64,000 nt of DNA from Acidobacteriota bacterium (GCA_016703965.1 JADJBB010000004.1:62001-126000); one strand, 5' to 3'. Numbered from the stretch's first letter, positions 43,059 through 52,434 are shown. Program-made: numbers and translations. Notes: generated by a model not told the origin, from the sequence alone.

Positions 43059-44016
43059 AGTCTTCAAATCGAATTTCTTCGATTATCTCTTTCATGTATT
43101 TCTTTCCCTGTTCAAGATCTTCTCGTTTCAGCGATACAGCTCCGACAACGGCGTGTCCGCCGCCACCGTATCTTTCGCAGATCTCGGCGATGTTATGGGT
43201 TCGCGGCCGAGGAGCCCAAGGGTTGGAGCCGACCGAGATCTTAGTGCGGAAATCGCTTCGCGTGAGCGAAACCGTATAGGTGGTTTCGGGATAAAAATAA
43301 TACGGAATGAACTTGTTGTAGCCGTCAATCCCTGTATCTGTCAGATCAAATCGCACCACGCCGCGTTCGTAAACAGCACGCTCCTTGATCAATTTCACGG
43401 TATTCCAATGGCGTTCGAGGATCGGTTCGAGTTTTTCCTGGATCTCGTTGCTCTCGACGATCTCGTCCAGCGTCCGAGCTGTTAAAGAGCGGATAATTTT
43501 CTCGACAAATGCAACATCTTTTTCTCCCTCGATGACCTGCATTAGTTTTAAAGCGGACGACCGTAGCTCGACGCATTGGGCCGGCGATTCGTATAGTGCT
43601 CCGTCAATTATGTGCGCCCATTCGATCAGTTCGGCGAGCGATTCGTCTTCGAAACCGTACTTCTCTTTGGTGACTCGAGCAATGAACTCAGCGCACGATT
43701 TACTGGTCGTATCGAGGAATTTCTGACCCGAAGTATCCGCCAGAAAGTGCTGTTCGTCCTCCTTCGTAAGAAACGCGGATTGATGATGGTCGAACCACCA
43801 CGTCAGCCGTTCGTCGGGACAATATTTGAAATCGACGATGGCATTTTCATCGCCGTCGAACTGATCGCGGTCAAACGCATTTCCCGCCCTATGCATTGTC
43901 GGCGTGTATGCTACCTCGGCATTTGGATCTATTTTTGCGTGAAAAAACTTGGTAAAGATGGCAGCCGATGACACGCCATCGAAACAATTGCCGTGATAAA
44001 GTATTCTTAGTTTCAT
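43057..44016 (-). CDS. DHH/DHHA1 phosphoesterase
   Basis: 319 residues from the ATG at 44016; the frame is open upstream to 44079, but the canonical N-terminus MKLRILYHGNCFDGVSSA begins here. DHH motifs are YHGNCFDG (I), AIVDFKYCPD (II), the FDHHQS signature (III), and the C-terminal DHHA1 GGGGHAVVGAVSL, where the glycines bind substrate. Members hydrolyse short oligoribonucleotides, cyclic dinucleotides or pAp with Mn2+ in the cytoplasm. Without the adjoining domains of GdpP or RecJ, an nrn/oligoRNase-like role is plausible. No Shine-Dalgarno is clear. Confidence 0.88.
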   Translation of the reverse strand: MKLRILYHGNCFDGVSSAAIFTKFFHAKIDPNAEVAYTPTMHRAGNAFDRDQFDGDENAIVDFKYCPDERLTWWFDHHQSAFLTKEDEQHFLADTSGQKFLDTTSKSCAEFIARVTKEKYGFEDESLAELIEWAHIIDGALYESPAQCVELRSSALKLMQVIEGEKDVAFVEKIIRSLTARTLDEIVESNEIQEKLEPILERHWNTVKLIKERAVYERGVVRFDLTDTGIDGYNKFIPYYFYPETTYTVSLTRSDFRTKISVGSNPWAPRPRTHNIAEICERYGGGGHAVVGAVSLKREDLEQGKKYMKEIIEEIRFED

Positions 44017-44344
44017 GGATAAATGCAGCCGCCGAGCGGCAAAACATTTTAGGCTAGAGTAAGGAAAATGGTTAGTCAAGGGATGTGGGTATCAAATGGA
44101 GTCCCTGGATGCGAAAATATGCGTCCCTGCGTATGACCAGAAAGACATTCGCATGACCAGGGACGTATCGTTCCTGACCGCTTGGGGCACAACTCGATCA
44201 TGGCCATCATGCTTTTAGGAACACGCATTCACTCCCAGCATCAGGTCGCCCATTAAATATGTCATCAAAGACCCGGCGCTATCGCATTTGCCTCGCGAGT
44301 GATCCTCGACTTATTCTTTGAGATTGCGGAACAAAAATAAACGG
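44017..44344. other. 328-bp noncoding region with degenerate repeats
   Basis: No gene is supported. Three copies of GTCCCTG (44101, 44123 and inverted at 44158) flank an 8-bp inverted pair, 44122-44129 with 44158-44165, and ATGACCAG occurs twice (44133-44140, 44153-44160). It looks like a decayed palindromic element. The promoter of the GNAT gene must lie at its right end. Confidence 0.4.
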
Positions 44345-44806
44345 ATGAACGATACAAATTTCAGGATCAGGATCGCTGCACCAGACGATGCAGCGCCACT
44401 GATAAGTTTCAACCAGGCGATGGCCCTCGAAACGGAAGGTAAGCAGTTGGAGGCGAAAAAGATCACTTCCGGGGTCGAGGCTGTTTTTGCCGACGAGAAG
44501 AAAGGTTTTTATGTGGTCGCTGAATTTGAGGACAAGATCGTCGGCGGCCTGATGGTCACTTATGAATGGAGTGATTGGCGTAACAAATGGTTCTGGTGGA
44601 TCCAAAGCGTTTACATTCTGCCCGAAACTCGAGGACAGAAGCTGTATAGCCGCATGTACGAGTTCGTTAAACAGCAGGCTGCCGCGGCCGGAAACGTTTG
44701 CGGTTTCAGGTTGTATGTCGAGACCGAAAACGCCCACGCACAAAAGGTCTATGAGGCTCTCGGAATGGCATCGTCGCATTATCTGATGTACGAAGAAGAG
44801 GTATGA
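44345..44806 (+). CDS. GNAT-family N-acetyltransferase
   Basis: 153 residues from the ATG at 44345. The GNAT fold is shown by FRIRIAAPDDAAPLISF, GFYVVAEFEDKIVGGLMVTYEW, the acetyl-CoA-binding segment QSVYILPETRGQKLYSRMYEF (R/Q-x-x-G-x-K/L loop) and the C-terminal ENAHAQKVYEALGMASSHYLMYEEEV. It transfers an acetyl group from acetyl-CoA to an amine of unknown identity. Its stop overlaps the start of the next small gene by 4 bp (ATGA), and that gene overlaps the MBL gene, so the three are translated as a coupled unit. Confidence 0.88.
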   Translation: MNDTNFRIRIAAPDDAAPLISFNQAMALETEGKQLEAKKITSGVEAVFADEKKGFYVVAEFEDKIVGGLMVTYEWSDWRNKWFWWIQSVYILPETRGQKLYSRMYEFVKQQAAAAGNVCGFRLYVETENAHAQKVYEALGMASSHYLMYEEEV

Positions 44807-45093
44807 CAAAGATCACCGAAGCCGAATTTAAACGGATCTGTGACGGGATATACGAGGATCGCGTCAGCATTATCAAACATAACCCGATCGGCCCAGGCGA
44901 GGAGATCCTGCTATGGATGCTGTTGAGCTGTTTGATCAGTTATCTCAATCTCTCGGACATCGAAACGCCATGTTTTACGGGAAAGCCTGACGCAAATACT
45001 TACCGCGAGGCTATAAACTTCGTATTAAGAGATCGGCGTACCGGGGATTTTGAGATCACGAAGTTTTTTGACCTATTTTCCGATGCTAGTTGA
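44803..45093 (+). CDS. Small protein of unknown function
   Basis: 96 residues, ATGA-overlapping the GNAT gene and overlapping the following MBL gene by 11 bp, which is good evidence that it is real. The sequence is helical with a central hydrophobic run (ILLWMLLSCLISYLNL, about 30-45), rather short for a membrane span but possible, and no motif I recognise. Its position between GNAT and MBL genes suggests a joint role, but none can be named. Confidence 0.6.
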   Translation: MTKITEAEFKRICDGIYEDRVSIIKHNPIGPGEEILLWMLLSCLISYLNLSDIETPCFTGKPDANTYREAINFVLRDRRTGDFEITKFFDLFSDAS

Positions 45094-45775
45094 GAAATTT
45101 ATAATAACGCCGTTTCAGCAAAATACGCGAGTTATAGTTTGCGAGGAAACAAGAAAGGCGATCTGCGTCGATCCGGGTGAACCGTGTGAAGAGATCGTTG
45201 ATTTTCTAAATAAAAACAAGTTTGAGCTTCAGGCAGTGACACTGACCCACGGCCATCTCGATCATGTCGGCGGCACGAGTTATCTTGCCAAGATGTTTCC
45301 AAAGGCGGAGATAATTCTGCATAGCGCAGACGAAGGCCTGTATTACAGCTTACCTCAGCAGCCATTACTTATGGGCGTCCAACCGCATCAATTGGCGGCT
45401 CTTGGTTTAGATTACGACGATCCGCCAAAACTGACGCGTAATTGGCAGGACGGTGAGATCTATGAGGTAGGATCGTTGAGATTTTCTGTTCGACACTGCC
45501 CCGGACATACGCCCGGTCATGTCGTTTTTGCCGAAGAAAGTCAGAAACGCGTATTCGTCGGCGATTGCCTGTTTCTCGGCTCGGTCGGCCGCACCGATCT
45601 GCCCGGCGGCGATCACGATCAACTTATCGATTCGATAACAACAAATATCTTGTCACTTGACGACGAAACAGTAGTTTATTCAGGCCACGGGCCGGAAACA
45701 ACGGTCGGCCACGAGAGGCAGACAAATCCGTTTCTAACCGGAGCGTACCAGATCGGCAAAGGCCGTTATTATTAA
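45083..45775 (+). CDS. Glyoxalase II-like metallo-beta-lactamase-fold hydrolase
   Basis: 230 residues from the ATG at 45083, where the sequence MLVEKFIITPFQQNTRVIV fits the family start. The zinc motif is LTHGHLDHVGG (HxHxDH), followed by RHCPGHTPGHV, GDCLFLGSVGRTDLPGGD and YSGHGPETTVGHE, the pattern of YcbL/GloB-like hydrolases. It likely hydrolyses S-D-lactoylglutathione or another thioester in the cytoplasm. It overlaps the previous gene by 11 bp. Confidence 0.92.
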   Translation: MLVEKFIITPFQQNTRVIVCEETRKAICVDPGEPCEEIVDFLNKNKFELQAVTLTHGHLDHVGGTSYLAKMFPKAEIILHSADEGLYYSLPQQPLLMGVQPHQLAALGLDYDDPPKLTRNWQDGEIYEVGSLRFSVRHCPGHTPGHVVFAEESQKRVFVGDCLFLGSVGRTDLPGGDHDQLIDSITTNILSLDDETVVYSGHGPETTVGHERQTNPFLTGAYQIGKGRYY

Positions 45776-45789
45776 TTAGGAGCATGAGT

Positions 45790-46695
45790 ATGAAGAGAAT
45801 TTTTGCATTCGCTGTTATCACGTCGCTATTGAGCCTATCGGTTTTCGCTCATGGCGATAACAGCCATTTCTCAAACAAACAAGAAGTGACCGTCAAGACT
45901 CAAAAGGTCGGCGGCAATGTTTATATGCTGCAGGGACGTGGCGGCAACATTGGCGCCGTTGCCGGGCCGGAAGGCATCCTGATCGTCGATGACGATTACA
46001 AAGCCGTTTCTCAGAAGTTAAGCGACGCCCTCAAGGAGCTTGGATCACCAGTACCCAAATTCATCCTAAATACGCACTGGCACGGAGATCACACGGAAGG
46101 CAACGACTTTTTCGGCAAGCAGCAATCGATCATAATTGCTCACGCAAACGTAAGAAAACGCCTGCTCGATCCGCCGGTTATCTTCGGCCAAAAGACGGCT
46201 CCGTACGCCTCTCACGCGCTGCCGATGCTTACTTACACGGAATCGATGACGATACATCTGAACGGCGAAGAGATCACGCTTCGGTATTACCCGAATGGCC
46301 ATACGGACGGCGATTCAGTGGTGTTTTTTAAGAATGCGAACGTCGTCCACCTGGGAGACGATTTTTTTGTCGGGCGTTTTCCGTTCGTCGATATCGACAG
46401 CGGCGGCAGCGTTCAGGGAATGATAAATAACGTTTCGTCATTGCTCAAGACGATCCCGTCCGATGCGAAATTGATCCCGGGCCATGGAGCTCTCGCTACA
46501 ACGGCCGACCTGCAAACGTATCGCGATGCACTCGCGGACACAGCAAAGATCGTGCAGGATGCGATGAAAAAGAAGAAAACGCTCGACGAGATCAAAAAAG
46601 CCGGATTACCGGCAAAGTTCGACTCGTTCGGTAGCGGATTTATTAAGACGCCGCAGTGGATAGAAACGATCTATCGCAGCTATTCGAAGAAATAA
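45790..46695 (+). CDS. Secreted metallo-beta-lactamase-fold hydrolase
   Basis: 301 residues from the ATG at 45790, which lies 7 nt after AGGAG (45778-45782); the ATG two codons upstream at 45784 is too close to it. Signal peptide FAFAVITSLLSLSVFAHG. The zinc site reads LNTHWHGDHTEGN (HxHxDH), then NGHTDGDSVVFF, HLGDDFF and IPGHGA, a pattern shared with class B beta-lactamase-like and quinoprotein-relay MBL proteins. It is exported to the periplasm, unlike the preceding MBL. Beta-lactam hydrolysis is possible but not indicated by context. Confidence 0.88.
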   Translation: MKRIFAFAVITSLLSLSVFAHGDNSHFSNKQEVTVKTQKVGGNVYMLQGRGGNIGAVAGPEGILIVDDDYKAVSQKLSDALKELGSPVPKFILNTHWHGDHTEGNDFFGKQQSIIIAHANVRKRLLDPPVIFGQKTAPYASHALPMLTYTESMTIHLNGEEITLRYYPNGHTDGDSVVFFKNANVVHLGDDFFVGRFPFVDIDSGGSVQGMINNVSSLLKTIPSDAKLIPGHGALATTADLQTYRDALADTAKIVQDAMKKKKTLDEIKKAGLPAKFDSFGSGFIKTPQWIETIYRSYSKK

Positions 46696-46725
46696 AAAAG
46701 AGCAGGCCACTCGGCCTGCTCTTTT
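46696..46725. terminator. Bidirectional terminator between MBL and fbaB
   Basis: A perfect 13-bp stem (46696-46708 with 46713-46725) and a 4-nt loop, with T4 on the right and A-run on the left. It should terminate both convergent genes. Confidence 0.92.
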
Positions 46726-46753
46726 ACTTGCTCATTGGCGATTTAACCAGTTC

Positions 46754-47830
46754 TTACGCGACGGTAACGTCTTTGTTTAGATAAACGTCCTGAATTGCAT
46801 TCAGGAGTTCGACGCCTTCGGCCATTGGGCGTTGGAATGCCTTTCTGCCGGAGATCAGGCCCGTGCCGCCGCCGCGCTTATTGATCACGGCTGTGCGAAC
46901 TGCATCGGCGAGATCGCCCGCCCCCTTTGATTCTCCGCCTGAATTGATCAAGCCGCAGCGTCCCATGTAGCAATTGGCAACCTGATAGCGAACAAGATCG
47001 ATCGGGTTGTCGCTGGTCAGCTCGGTATAGATCTTAGGATTTGTCTTGCCGTAGCTGCTCTCGGTGTTGAGCATGTTATAGCCGCCGTTTCGCTCCGGCA
47101 GTTTCTGCTTGATGATGTCAGCCTGGATCGTGACGCCTAGGTGGTTTGCCTGGCCGGTAAGGTCGGCAGCCGTGTGCATATCACCTTCAGGGCCTTTGAA
47201 CTTCGGATTGCGAAGATAGCACCAGAGGATCGTCGCCATTCCGAGTTCGTGGGCGTAGGCAAAAGCCTCCGCTACCTCAGTTATCTGGCGTGTTGATTGG
47301 TCGGAACCAAAGTAGATCGTCGCTCCAACGGCAACGGCTCCCATATTTTTCGCCTGCTCGATCGTACCGAACATGACCTGATCAAATTGGTTTGGGTAGG
47401 TCAGCAGTTCGTTGTGGTTGATCTTCACAACGAACGGTATCTTGTGAGCATATTTGCGAGCGACTGTCCCGAGCACGCCGTAGGTCGATGCGACGGCATT
47501 ACAACCGCCCTCGATCGCGAGTTTTACGATGTTCTCGGGGTCGAAATACATCGGGTTCGGTGCAAAGCTCGCCCCCGCCGAATGCTCGATCCCTTGATCG
47601 ACGGGCAGGATCGACAAGTAACCCGTACCGCGTAGCCGACCGTTGTCATTCAACGTTTGAATGCTGCGCAAAACACTCGGATTGCGGTCCGAGTTCGCCC
47701 AAATGCGGTCGACGAAATCACTGCCGGGAAGGTGAATGTTTTCCTTTGGAATGGTTGTGGAAACGTGGTTCAAAAGCGAGTCGGCATCGGCACCGAGTAA
47801 TTCCTGAATTTTGGCTAGATCGACGGACAT
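46754..47830 (-). CDS. fbaB: Class I fructose-bisphosphate aldolase (DhnA/FbaB type)
   Basis: Cleaves fructose-1,6-bisphosphate to dihydroxyacetone phosphate and glyceraldehyde-3-phosphate through a lysine Schiff base, in the cytoplasm. 358 residues, close to E. coli FbaB (350). Conserved stretches are YLSILPVDQGIEHSAG, FVVKINHNELL, VGATIYFGS and ADIIKQKLPERNGGY, where the lysine in ADIIKQ is the Schiff-base candidate. GRCGLINSGGESKGAGDL binds phosphate. It starts at 47830 with AAGGAG 8-13 nt upstream. It is unlinked to other glycolysis genes. Confidence 0.95.
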   Translation of the reverse strand: MSVDLAKIQELLGADADSLLNHVSTTIPKENIHLPGSDFVDRIWANSDRNPSVLRSIQTLNDNGRLRGTGYLSILPVDQGIEHSAGASFAPNPMYFDPENIVKLAIEGGCNAVASTYGVLGTVARKYAHKIPFVVKINHNELLTYPNQFDQVMFGTIEQAKNMGAVAVGATIYFGSDQSTRQITEVAEAFAYAHELGMATILWCYLRNPKFKGPEGDMHTAADLTGQANHLGVTIQADIIKQKLPERNGGYNMLNTESSYGKTNPKIYTELTSDNPIDLVRYQVANCYMGRCGLINSGGESKGAGDLADAVRTAVINKRGGGTGLISGRKAFQRPMAEGVELLNAIQDVYLNKDVTVA

Positions 47831-47967
47831 TAAGTTCTCCTTACAAAATTAGTTGGTGAATTTCTATCTAATAATATACAACGCATTGCCCGGCATGTTA
47901 ACCGTCGAAAAACTCAGGGTAGAATTTTCATGAACTTTTACCCTACTCGCGGTCTTCTCAAGTCAAA

Positions 47968-48003
47968 TAAAAAACCGTCCGGCACTACCAACGTACCGGA
48001 CGG
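47968..48003 (-). terminator. Intrinsic terminator of the M16 peptidase gene
   Basis: On the minus strand an 8-bp stem (47996-48003 with 47975-47982) is followed by six T (A-run 47969-47974). It begins 26 nt after the M16 stop codon. Confidence 0.88.
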
Positions 48004-48029
48004 CCTTTTGCTTTTTTTACATCAGCAAC

Positions 48030-50804
48030 CTACTTGCCTGCTGGATTTCCATCGGTGTCGAGGATCGAGATAGTTTGGCCGAGTTCCTTTAGGCCGGGCT
48101 CGATGACCTTGCGGTCGCCGACGATGACGATAGCCATTTTCGACGGGTCGAGGTATTTGTTGGAGACGCGTTCTACGTCGGCCAGCGTGACCGCACCGAT
48201 CTTTTGGATGTATTCGTTAAAGTAAGAATCCGGCAGGCCGTAAACGACAAGTGCGGCGAGCTGGTTCGAGATGCCGCCGACCGTTTCGAATGCGCTCGGG
48301 AAACGGCGGATGAACGATTGCTTGTTAACATCAAGCTCAGCTTGAGTGACAGGGCGTGCACCGCGCATTCCGTTGATCTCCTTAAGAAATTCCTGAACCG
48401 CTTCCTTGGTAGAGATCGTCTGGATCTCACCCGAAGCCGAGAACGGCCCCGCACCGCGACGCGGCGAGAAGCGGCTGTAAGCTCCATAAGTGTAACCCTT
48501 ATCTTCGCGAAGGTTCATGAAAAGTCGGGCTGTACCGCCGCCGCCGAGAATGGAGTTCATCACCTGAACGGCGAAGAAATCGGGATTGCTGCGTTCGATA
48601 CCGACGGTACCGATCGAGACCGACGATTGAGCTGCACCCGGTTTGTCGACAATGTAGATCCCGGGTTTTGCCATCATTTGCTGTTCGGCAATGCTCGAAG
48701 CCGAAACATCGCCTGGCTTCCAGTCAGCAAAGGCCTTTTCGAGCCGCGCTTTGACTTCGGCTGCCTGAACGTCACCGACGACGATCAAGGTCGAGTTATT
48801 CGGACGGTAATTCGCTCTGAAGAAATTGGCGAGGTCGTCACGGGTCATCGCGGCAACGGTCTTTTCATCACCCGTCAACTGACGGCCATATACCTGGTTG
48901 CCATAGAGCACCTTGTCGTAAACCACGCCGGCAACTGCTGTCGCGCTCGCCTTTCGCTGACGGAACGAATTCAAGAGGCGTCCTTTCGTTGATTTGAATT
49001 CAGCTTCCGGGAAAGCCGCATTCATGATCTGATCGGAGAAATAGCCAAGTGCGGTGTCGAGGTTTTTTGTGAGCGTTTGCATTGAAACCGTCGAGGTATC
49101 GAATGACGAACCTGCATTCACTGACGCTCCGATCGCCTGCAGCCCATTGGCGATATCCAGTGCCGAACGGGTCTTCGTACCTTGGTTTAGCATCGAGGCC
49201 GTCATTGACGCAACGCCAGATTTATCTGCGCTTTCGAGAGCACCGCCCGCATTGACGACGAGATTCATCGAAACTATCGGCAGTTCGTTCTGCTTGACGA
49301 TCCAAACGTTGAGGCCGTTCGAGAGCTTTGTTTTCTCTATCGCCGGCAGGCTAAGCTTCGGATCCGGTCCGGGTTTGGGAAGCATCGCTTCCTGCTTGGC
49401 GATCAGAGCGGTGTCCTTTTTCTTGGTCTCCGTCGAAGCGGGCTTGTCAGCTTTGGCCGGCGGCGGAGGTGTCTTAGACGGTACTGCGGACAGAACGAGA
49501 TGGTTTGCAGTGAGGTACTTGTTCGCGACGCGTTTTACGTCCTCAGAAGTGACCTTTCTGTAGCGGTCGAGATTTGACTGAAAATAGTTCGGCTGGCCCA
49601 GATATCCGGCATAGTTGGTGAGGGCACTTCCTTTGCCGAAAACTGTCTGCAGGCCATAAATCGCCTGCGCCTCACGCTGCGTTACCGAACGTGTGATCTC
49701 GTCAGCCGTCGGGCCGTCTTTCTTGATCCGCTCAAGTTCCGTGTTGATCGCGGCCTCGATCTCGTCCAGAGTTTTACCCGGACGGGCGGTCGCGGAGACC
49801 TGGAAAAGCCCTGCGATCTCGTTGGTGTTGTTACTGGCGAAGACGTTAGCGACAAGCTCATTCTTGTAAAGCAAATTGCTCTGGAGCCGGGAACCGCGTC
49901 CGCCGGACAGTATGTTGGAAAGCACATCGAGTGGAGCTTCGTCCGCTGCGTAGGCCGGAACTGAGGCCCATGTGAGCGAGATTCGTGACGCGTTTGCGAA
50001 AGGATCTTCGTACGACTTTCGCACCACGCTCGAGAGTTGAGGCACCGGAAGGTTGGGCCGGACGATCGGCTGGCCGGCTTTCATGCCGCCAAAGTACTTC
50101 TCGATCCAGGCCATGGTCTGCTTCTCGTCGAAATCGCCCGAGATCGCCATGACCGTATTATTAGGCACGTAATAGGTTCGGAAAAAAGACTTTACATCTT
50201 CGAGCGACGCGGCAGAGAGGTCTGCCATTGAGCCGATCACGTCCCAACGGTAAGGATGGCCCTCGGGGTACATTACCTCATAGGTCATCTCCGACATTGC
50301 TCCGTAAGGTACGTTATCGACGCGTTGGCGACGCTCATTTTTAACGACATCGCGCTGATTATCGAGCTTTGCCTGGTCCATCGCGGCGAGCAAGTTGCCC
50401 ATGCGGTCGGCTTCCATGTAGAGCGTTCGTTCGAGCATGTTAGACGGTACGGTTTCGTAATAGAAGGTGCGGTCCTGATCGGTCGTACCGTTGACGCTGC
50501 CGCCCATCTCATCAACCGCACGCCAGCCGTCGATAAAATTCCCTGAGCCCTGAAACATCATGTGCTCGAAAAGGTGGGCAAAACCGGTGCGGCCATTCGC
50601 TTCGTTCTTTGAGCCGACGTGATAGAACATGTTCACAGAAACGATCGGTGTCGAACGGTCCTGATGCATCACAACGGTCATCCCGTTTTTCAGCTTGTAC
50701 TGTTTAACGTTGATCGGGGGCAGCTTATCGCCCTGGCCGAAAACGGGTGCCGTCGATGTAATGGCAAATATCAGAAAGAAAAGAGACAGGAAAGTGCGTC
50801 GCAT
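48030..50804 (-). CDS. Periplasmic M16-family zinc metallopeptidase, two-domain fusion
   Basis: 924 residues from the ATG at 50804 (AAGGAG 6 nt upstream); an upstream in-frame start at 50855 lacks one. Signal peptide about 1-23. The N-terminal half carries the inverted zinc motif HLFEH in FAHLFEHMMF with the downstream glutamate region. A Lys/Pro-rich linker (about residues 440-490) joins a second M16 domain that has no HxxEH and is probably the inactive partner. The fused active/inactive pair forms the clamshell seen in M16 peptidases (PqqL-like, insulysin-like). It digests imported or periplasmic peptides. It is transcribed in the same direction as, but separately from, the sigma/anti-sigma pair, 111 bp downstream. 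Confidence 0.92.
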   Translation of the reverse strand: MRRTFLSLFFLIFAITSTAPVFGQGDKLPPINVKQYKLKNGMTVVMHQDRSTPIVSVNMFYHVGSKNEANGRTGFAHLFEHMMFQGSGNFIDGWRAVDEMGGSVNGTTDQDRTFYYETVPSNMLERTLYMEADRMGNLLAAMDQAKLDNQRDVVKNERRQRVDNVPYGAMSEMTYEVMYPEGHPYRWDVIGSMADLSAASLEDVKSFFRTYYVPNNTVMAISGDFDEKQTMAWIEKYFGGMKAGQPIVRPNLPVPQLSSVVRKSYEDPFANASRISLTWASVPAYAADEAPLDVLSNILSGGRGSRLQSNLLYKNELVANVFASNNTNEIAGLFQVSATARPGKTLDEIEAAINTELERIKKDGPTADEITRSVTQREAQAIYGLQTVFGKGSALTNYAGYLGQPNYFQSNLDRYRKVTSEDVKRVANKYLTANHLVLSAVPSKTPPPPAKADKPASTETKKKDTALIAKQEAMLPKPGPDPKLSLPAIEKTKLSNGLNVWIVKQNELPIVSMNLVVNAGGALESADKSGVASMTASMLNQGTKTRSALDIANGLQAIGASVNAGSSFDTSTVSMQTLTKNLDTALGYFSDQIMNAAFPEAEFKSTKGRLLNSFRQRKASATAVAGVVYDKVLYGNQVYGRQLTGDEKTVAAMTRDDLANFFRANYRPNNSTLIVVGDVQAAEVKARLEKAFADWKPGDVSASSIAEQQMMAKPGIYIVDKPGAAQSSVSIGTVGIERSNPDFFAVQVMNSILGGGGTARLFMNLREDKGYTYGAYSRFSPRRGAGPFSASGEIQTISTKEAVQEFLKEINGMRGARPVTQAELDVNKQSFIRRFPSAFETVGGISNQLAALVVYGLPDSYFNEYIQKIGAVTLADVERVSNKYLDPSKMAIVIVGDRKVIEPGLKELGQTISILDTDGNPAGK

Positions 50805-50915
50805 GTTTAACTCCTTAAAGACTCGGGCGATATGCCGAAAAAAGCCAAAGGACACCTGCCTTTAAGACAGATGCCCGCTAACTAAATTTTGAGATTCCAG
50901 ATTGTGTTACGGAGA

Positions 50916-51752
50916 CTAGCTTGTCTTGGTTTCAACCGTTGCGAGAGCGGCGATCTTTTCGCGTTTCGAGACCACCACGCCGCCTGGCTTCTCGACGGTG
51001 ATGGCGAACATTCCTGGCTCGACCGCCTTCAGCTTGGCATCGATCGGGATGATAACCTCGCCATTTTCGGCAACGTCGAAGGTTCCGCCGTCGATTGGCG
51101 TGGCCTTATCCTGCGTCTTGTCGAAGATCCACAGTTGATAGGTCTCTTTGGCCTTGTCGTTTGCCGGCAAGCCCTTGAAACGCATGTAGCCCTGCTGCTT
51201 TTCATCGCTCCAGACTACGTCACCTGAGAGATCTTTCAGCTCTTTAACGTTTCCTGCAGCCCAATTCGCCTTGATAAGGCCGGCGGTCGACTTCAAAAGC
51301 TCTTCCCGCAATTCGCCCGGTGTTTTAACTTTTGGTGTTTCGACCGTGACAGGATTAACAGCCAACTGCTGCGGCTTAGAATTCGTTATATAAATGTTTA
51401 CGGCAAGGGCGATACAGGCCGCGAGAGCCGCCGTCCAGCCAAGCCACCCGAACCATCCGGAGGCTGGCCGCTCGTTCTCGTCGGTCTTGTAGACCGGAGG
51501 CCACGGAGATTCCTGACCAACTAATTTTTCGGCGTTCGCAGAGATCTTGGCAAATAGATGATCAGGCATCGGCACGACCTCGCCAAAATCGATCATGCTG
51601 ATCGCAGCGGCTGTCATCTCGAGCGATCGAAACTCAGCATCAGCCGTTCCGGGATCGATCTGACCGAGCTGCATTTCCTCTGCTTCATCCAGCCCGTATA
51701 TCGCCTTCTTGGTAAGAAGATCGAAGAGTAGTTCATTCTTTTCTTCGCTCAT
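50916..51752 (-). CDS. Anti-sigma factor (RskA-like)
   Basis: 278 residues starting with a strong AGGAGGTGA site (51757-51766). The N-terminal cytoplasmic part (about 1-95, with FDLLTKKAIYGLDEAEE) is the sigma-binding anti-sigma domain; a single membrane span lies near residue 105-122 (LGWTAALAACIALAVNIYIT). The periplasmic C-terminal about 150 residues contain the RskA core (GYMRFKGLPANDKAKETYQLWIFD, then FAITVEKPGG). It holds the ECF sigma factor at the membrane until a signal triggers release. It overlaps the sigma gene by 4 bp, so the two are made in balance. Confidence 0.9.
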   Translation of the reverse strand: MSEEKNELLFDLLTKKAIYGLDEAEEMQLGQIDPGTADAEFRSLEMTAAAISMIDFGEVVPMPDHLFAKISANAEKLVGQESPWPPVYKTDENERPASGWFGWLGWTAALAACIALAVNIYITNSKPQQLAVNPVTVETPKVKTPGELREELLKSTAGLIKANWAAGNVKELKDLSGDVVWSDEKQQGYMRFKGLPANDKAKETYQLWIFDKTQDKATPIDGGTFDVAENGEVIIPIDAKLKAVEPGMFAITVEKPGGVVVSKREKIAALATVETKTS

Positions 51753-52309
51753 GCTCTCACCTCCTGAGACACGCTCGACCCACCGAGCCCTAAATATTCC
51801 CTGACCTGCAAGATTCCACGCCGTGCGTGCGTTTTGACGGTGCCCAGCGGCATTCCCGTTGCATCTGATATCTCTTGGTGGGACATCCCCTGAACTATTG
51901 ATAATCTAAGCACCTGCTGCTGCTCCGGCCGAAGCGTACGCATCGCCTCCGCCGCCTGCTGTGCTTCAAGACTGACCTGCATATCTTTGTCGGCTCTCGT
52001 GAAAGGTTCGAGCAGAACATCGTCCAGAGAATCTGCAGAAATACGGCGGGAAGAAAATCTGATCTTGTCGATCAGGCGGCGGCGAGCGATCATCGCGATG
52101 AATGTCGTTTCCGACGATTTCGTCTCGTCGAACCGTTCGGCATTTTTCCAAATATCAACGAAAATTTCCTGCACAGCGTCCTCCGCGTCATCAGGATTTC
52201 GAAGCATTTTACGCGCGATGGACCATACGAGTCCGCCGTACTTTTTCAGGCAGTCCTGAACAGCGCTTCTGTCTCCCTCTGCTATGCGTTGTAAGATCGC
52301 TTGGGTCAC
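51749..52309 (-). CDS. ECF RNA polymerase sigma factor (SigK-like)
   Basis: 186 residues, starting with GTG at 52309; no better ATG start is seen. Region 2 is visible at about 22-90 (YGGLVWSIARKMLRNPDDAEDAVQEIFVDIWKNAERFD) and region 4 helix-turn-helix at about 125-170 (LRPEQQQVLRLSIVQGMSHQEISDATGMPLGTVKTHARRG). It directs RNA polymerase to a small stress regulon and is controlled by the RskA-like anti-sigma encoded next. The regulon cannot be read here; nearby VKOR/DsbA genes suggest envelope redox stress as one idea. The 125-bp region upstream should carry its own promoter; I see no clear autoregulatory motif. Confidence 0.93.
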   Translation of the reverse strand: MTQAILQRIAEGDRSAVQDCLKKYGGLVWSIARKMLRNPDDAEDAVQEIFVDIWKNAERFDETKSSETTFIAMIARRRLIDKIRFSSRRISADSLDDVLLEPFTRADKDMQVSLEAQQAAEAMRTLRPEQQQVLRLSIVQGMSHQEISDATGMPLGTVKTHARRGILQVREYLGLGGSSVSQEVRA

Positions 52310-52434
52310 AAATTATTCTTGAGAATCATTTATCTTCCTAAAGCTACCTTATTTTATCCGCAGTTGCCAACCGCTGTGTGAATCACAGTCTCGGCGTCAA
52401 CGTAATAGATTTCGCAGACAAAATAAGATTGGAT

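Noticed and set aside
45784..45790. Start of the secreted MBL gene at the first ATG (45784)
   Set aside because: AGGAG ends at 45782, too close to this ATG; the ATG at 45790 has normal spacing. The difference is two residues.
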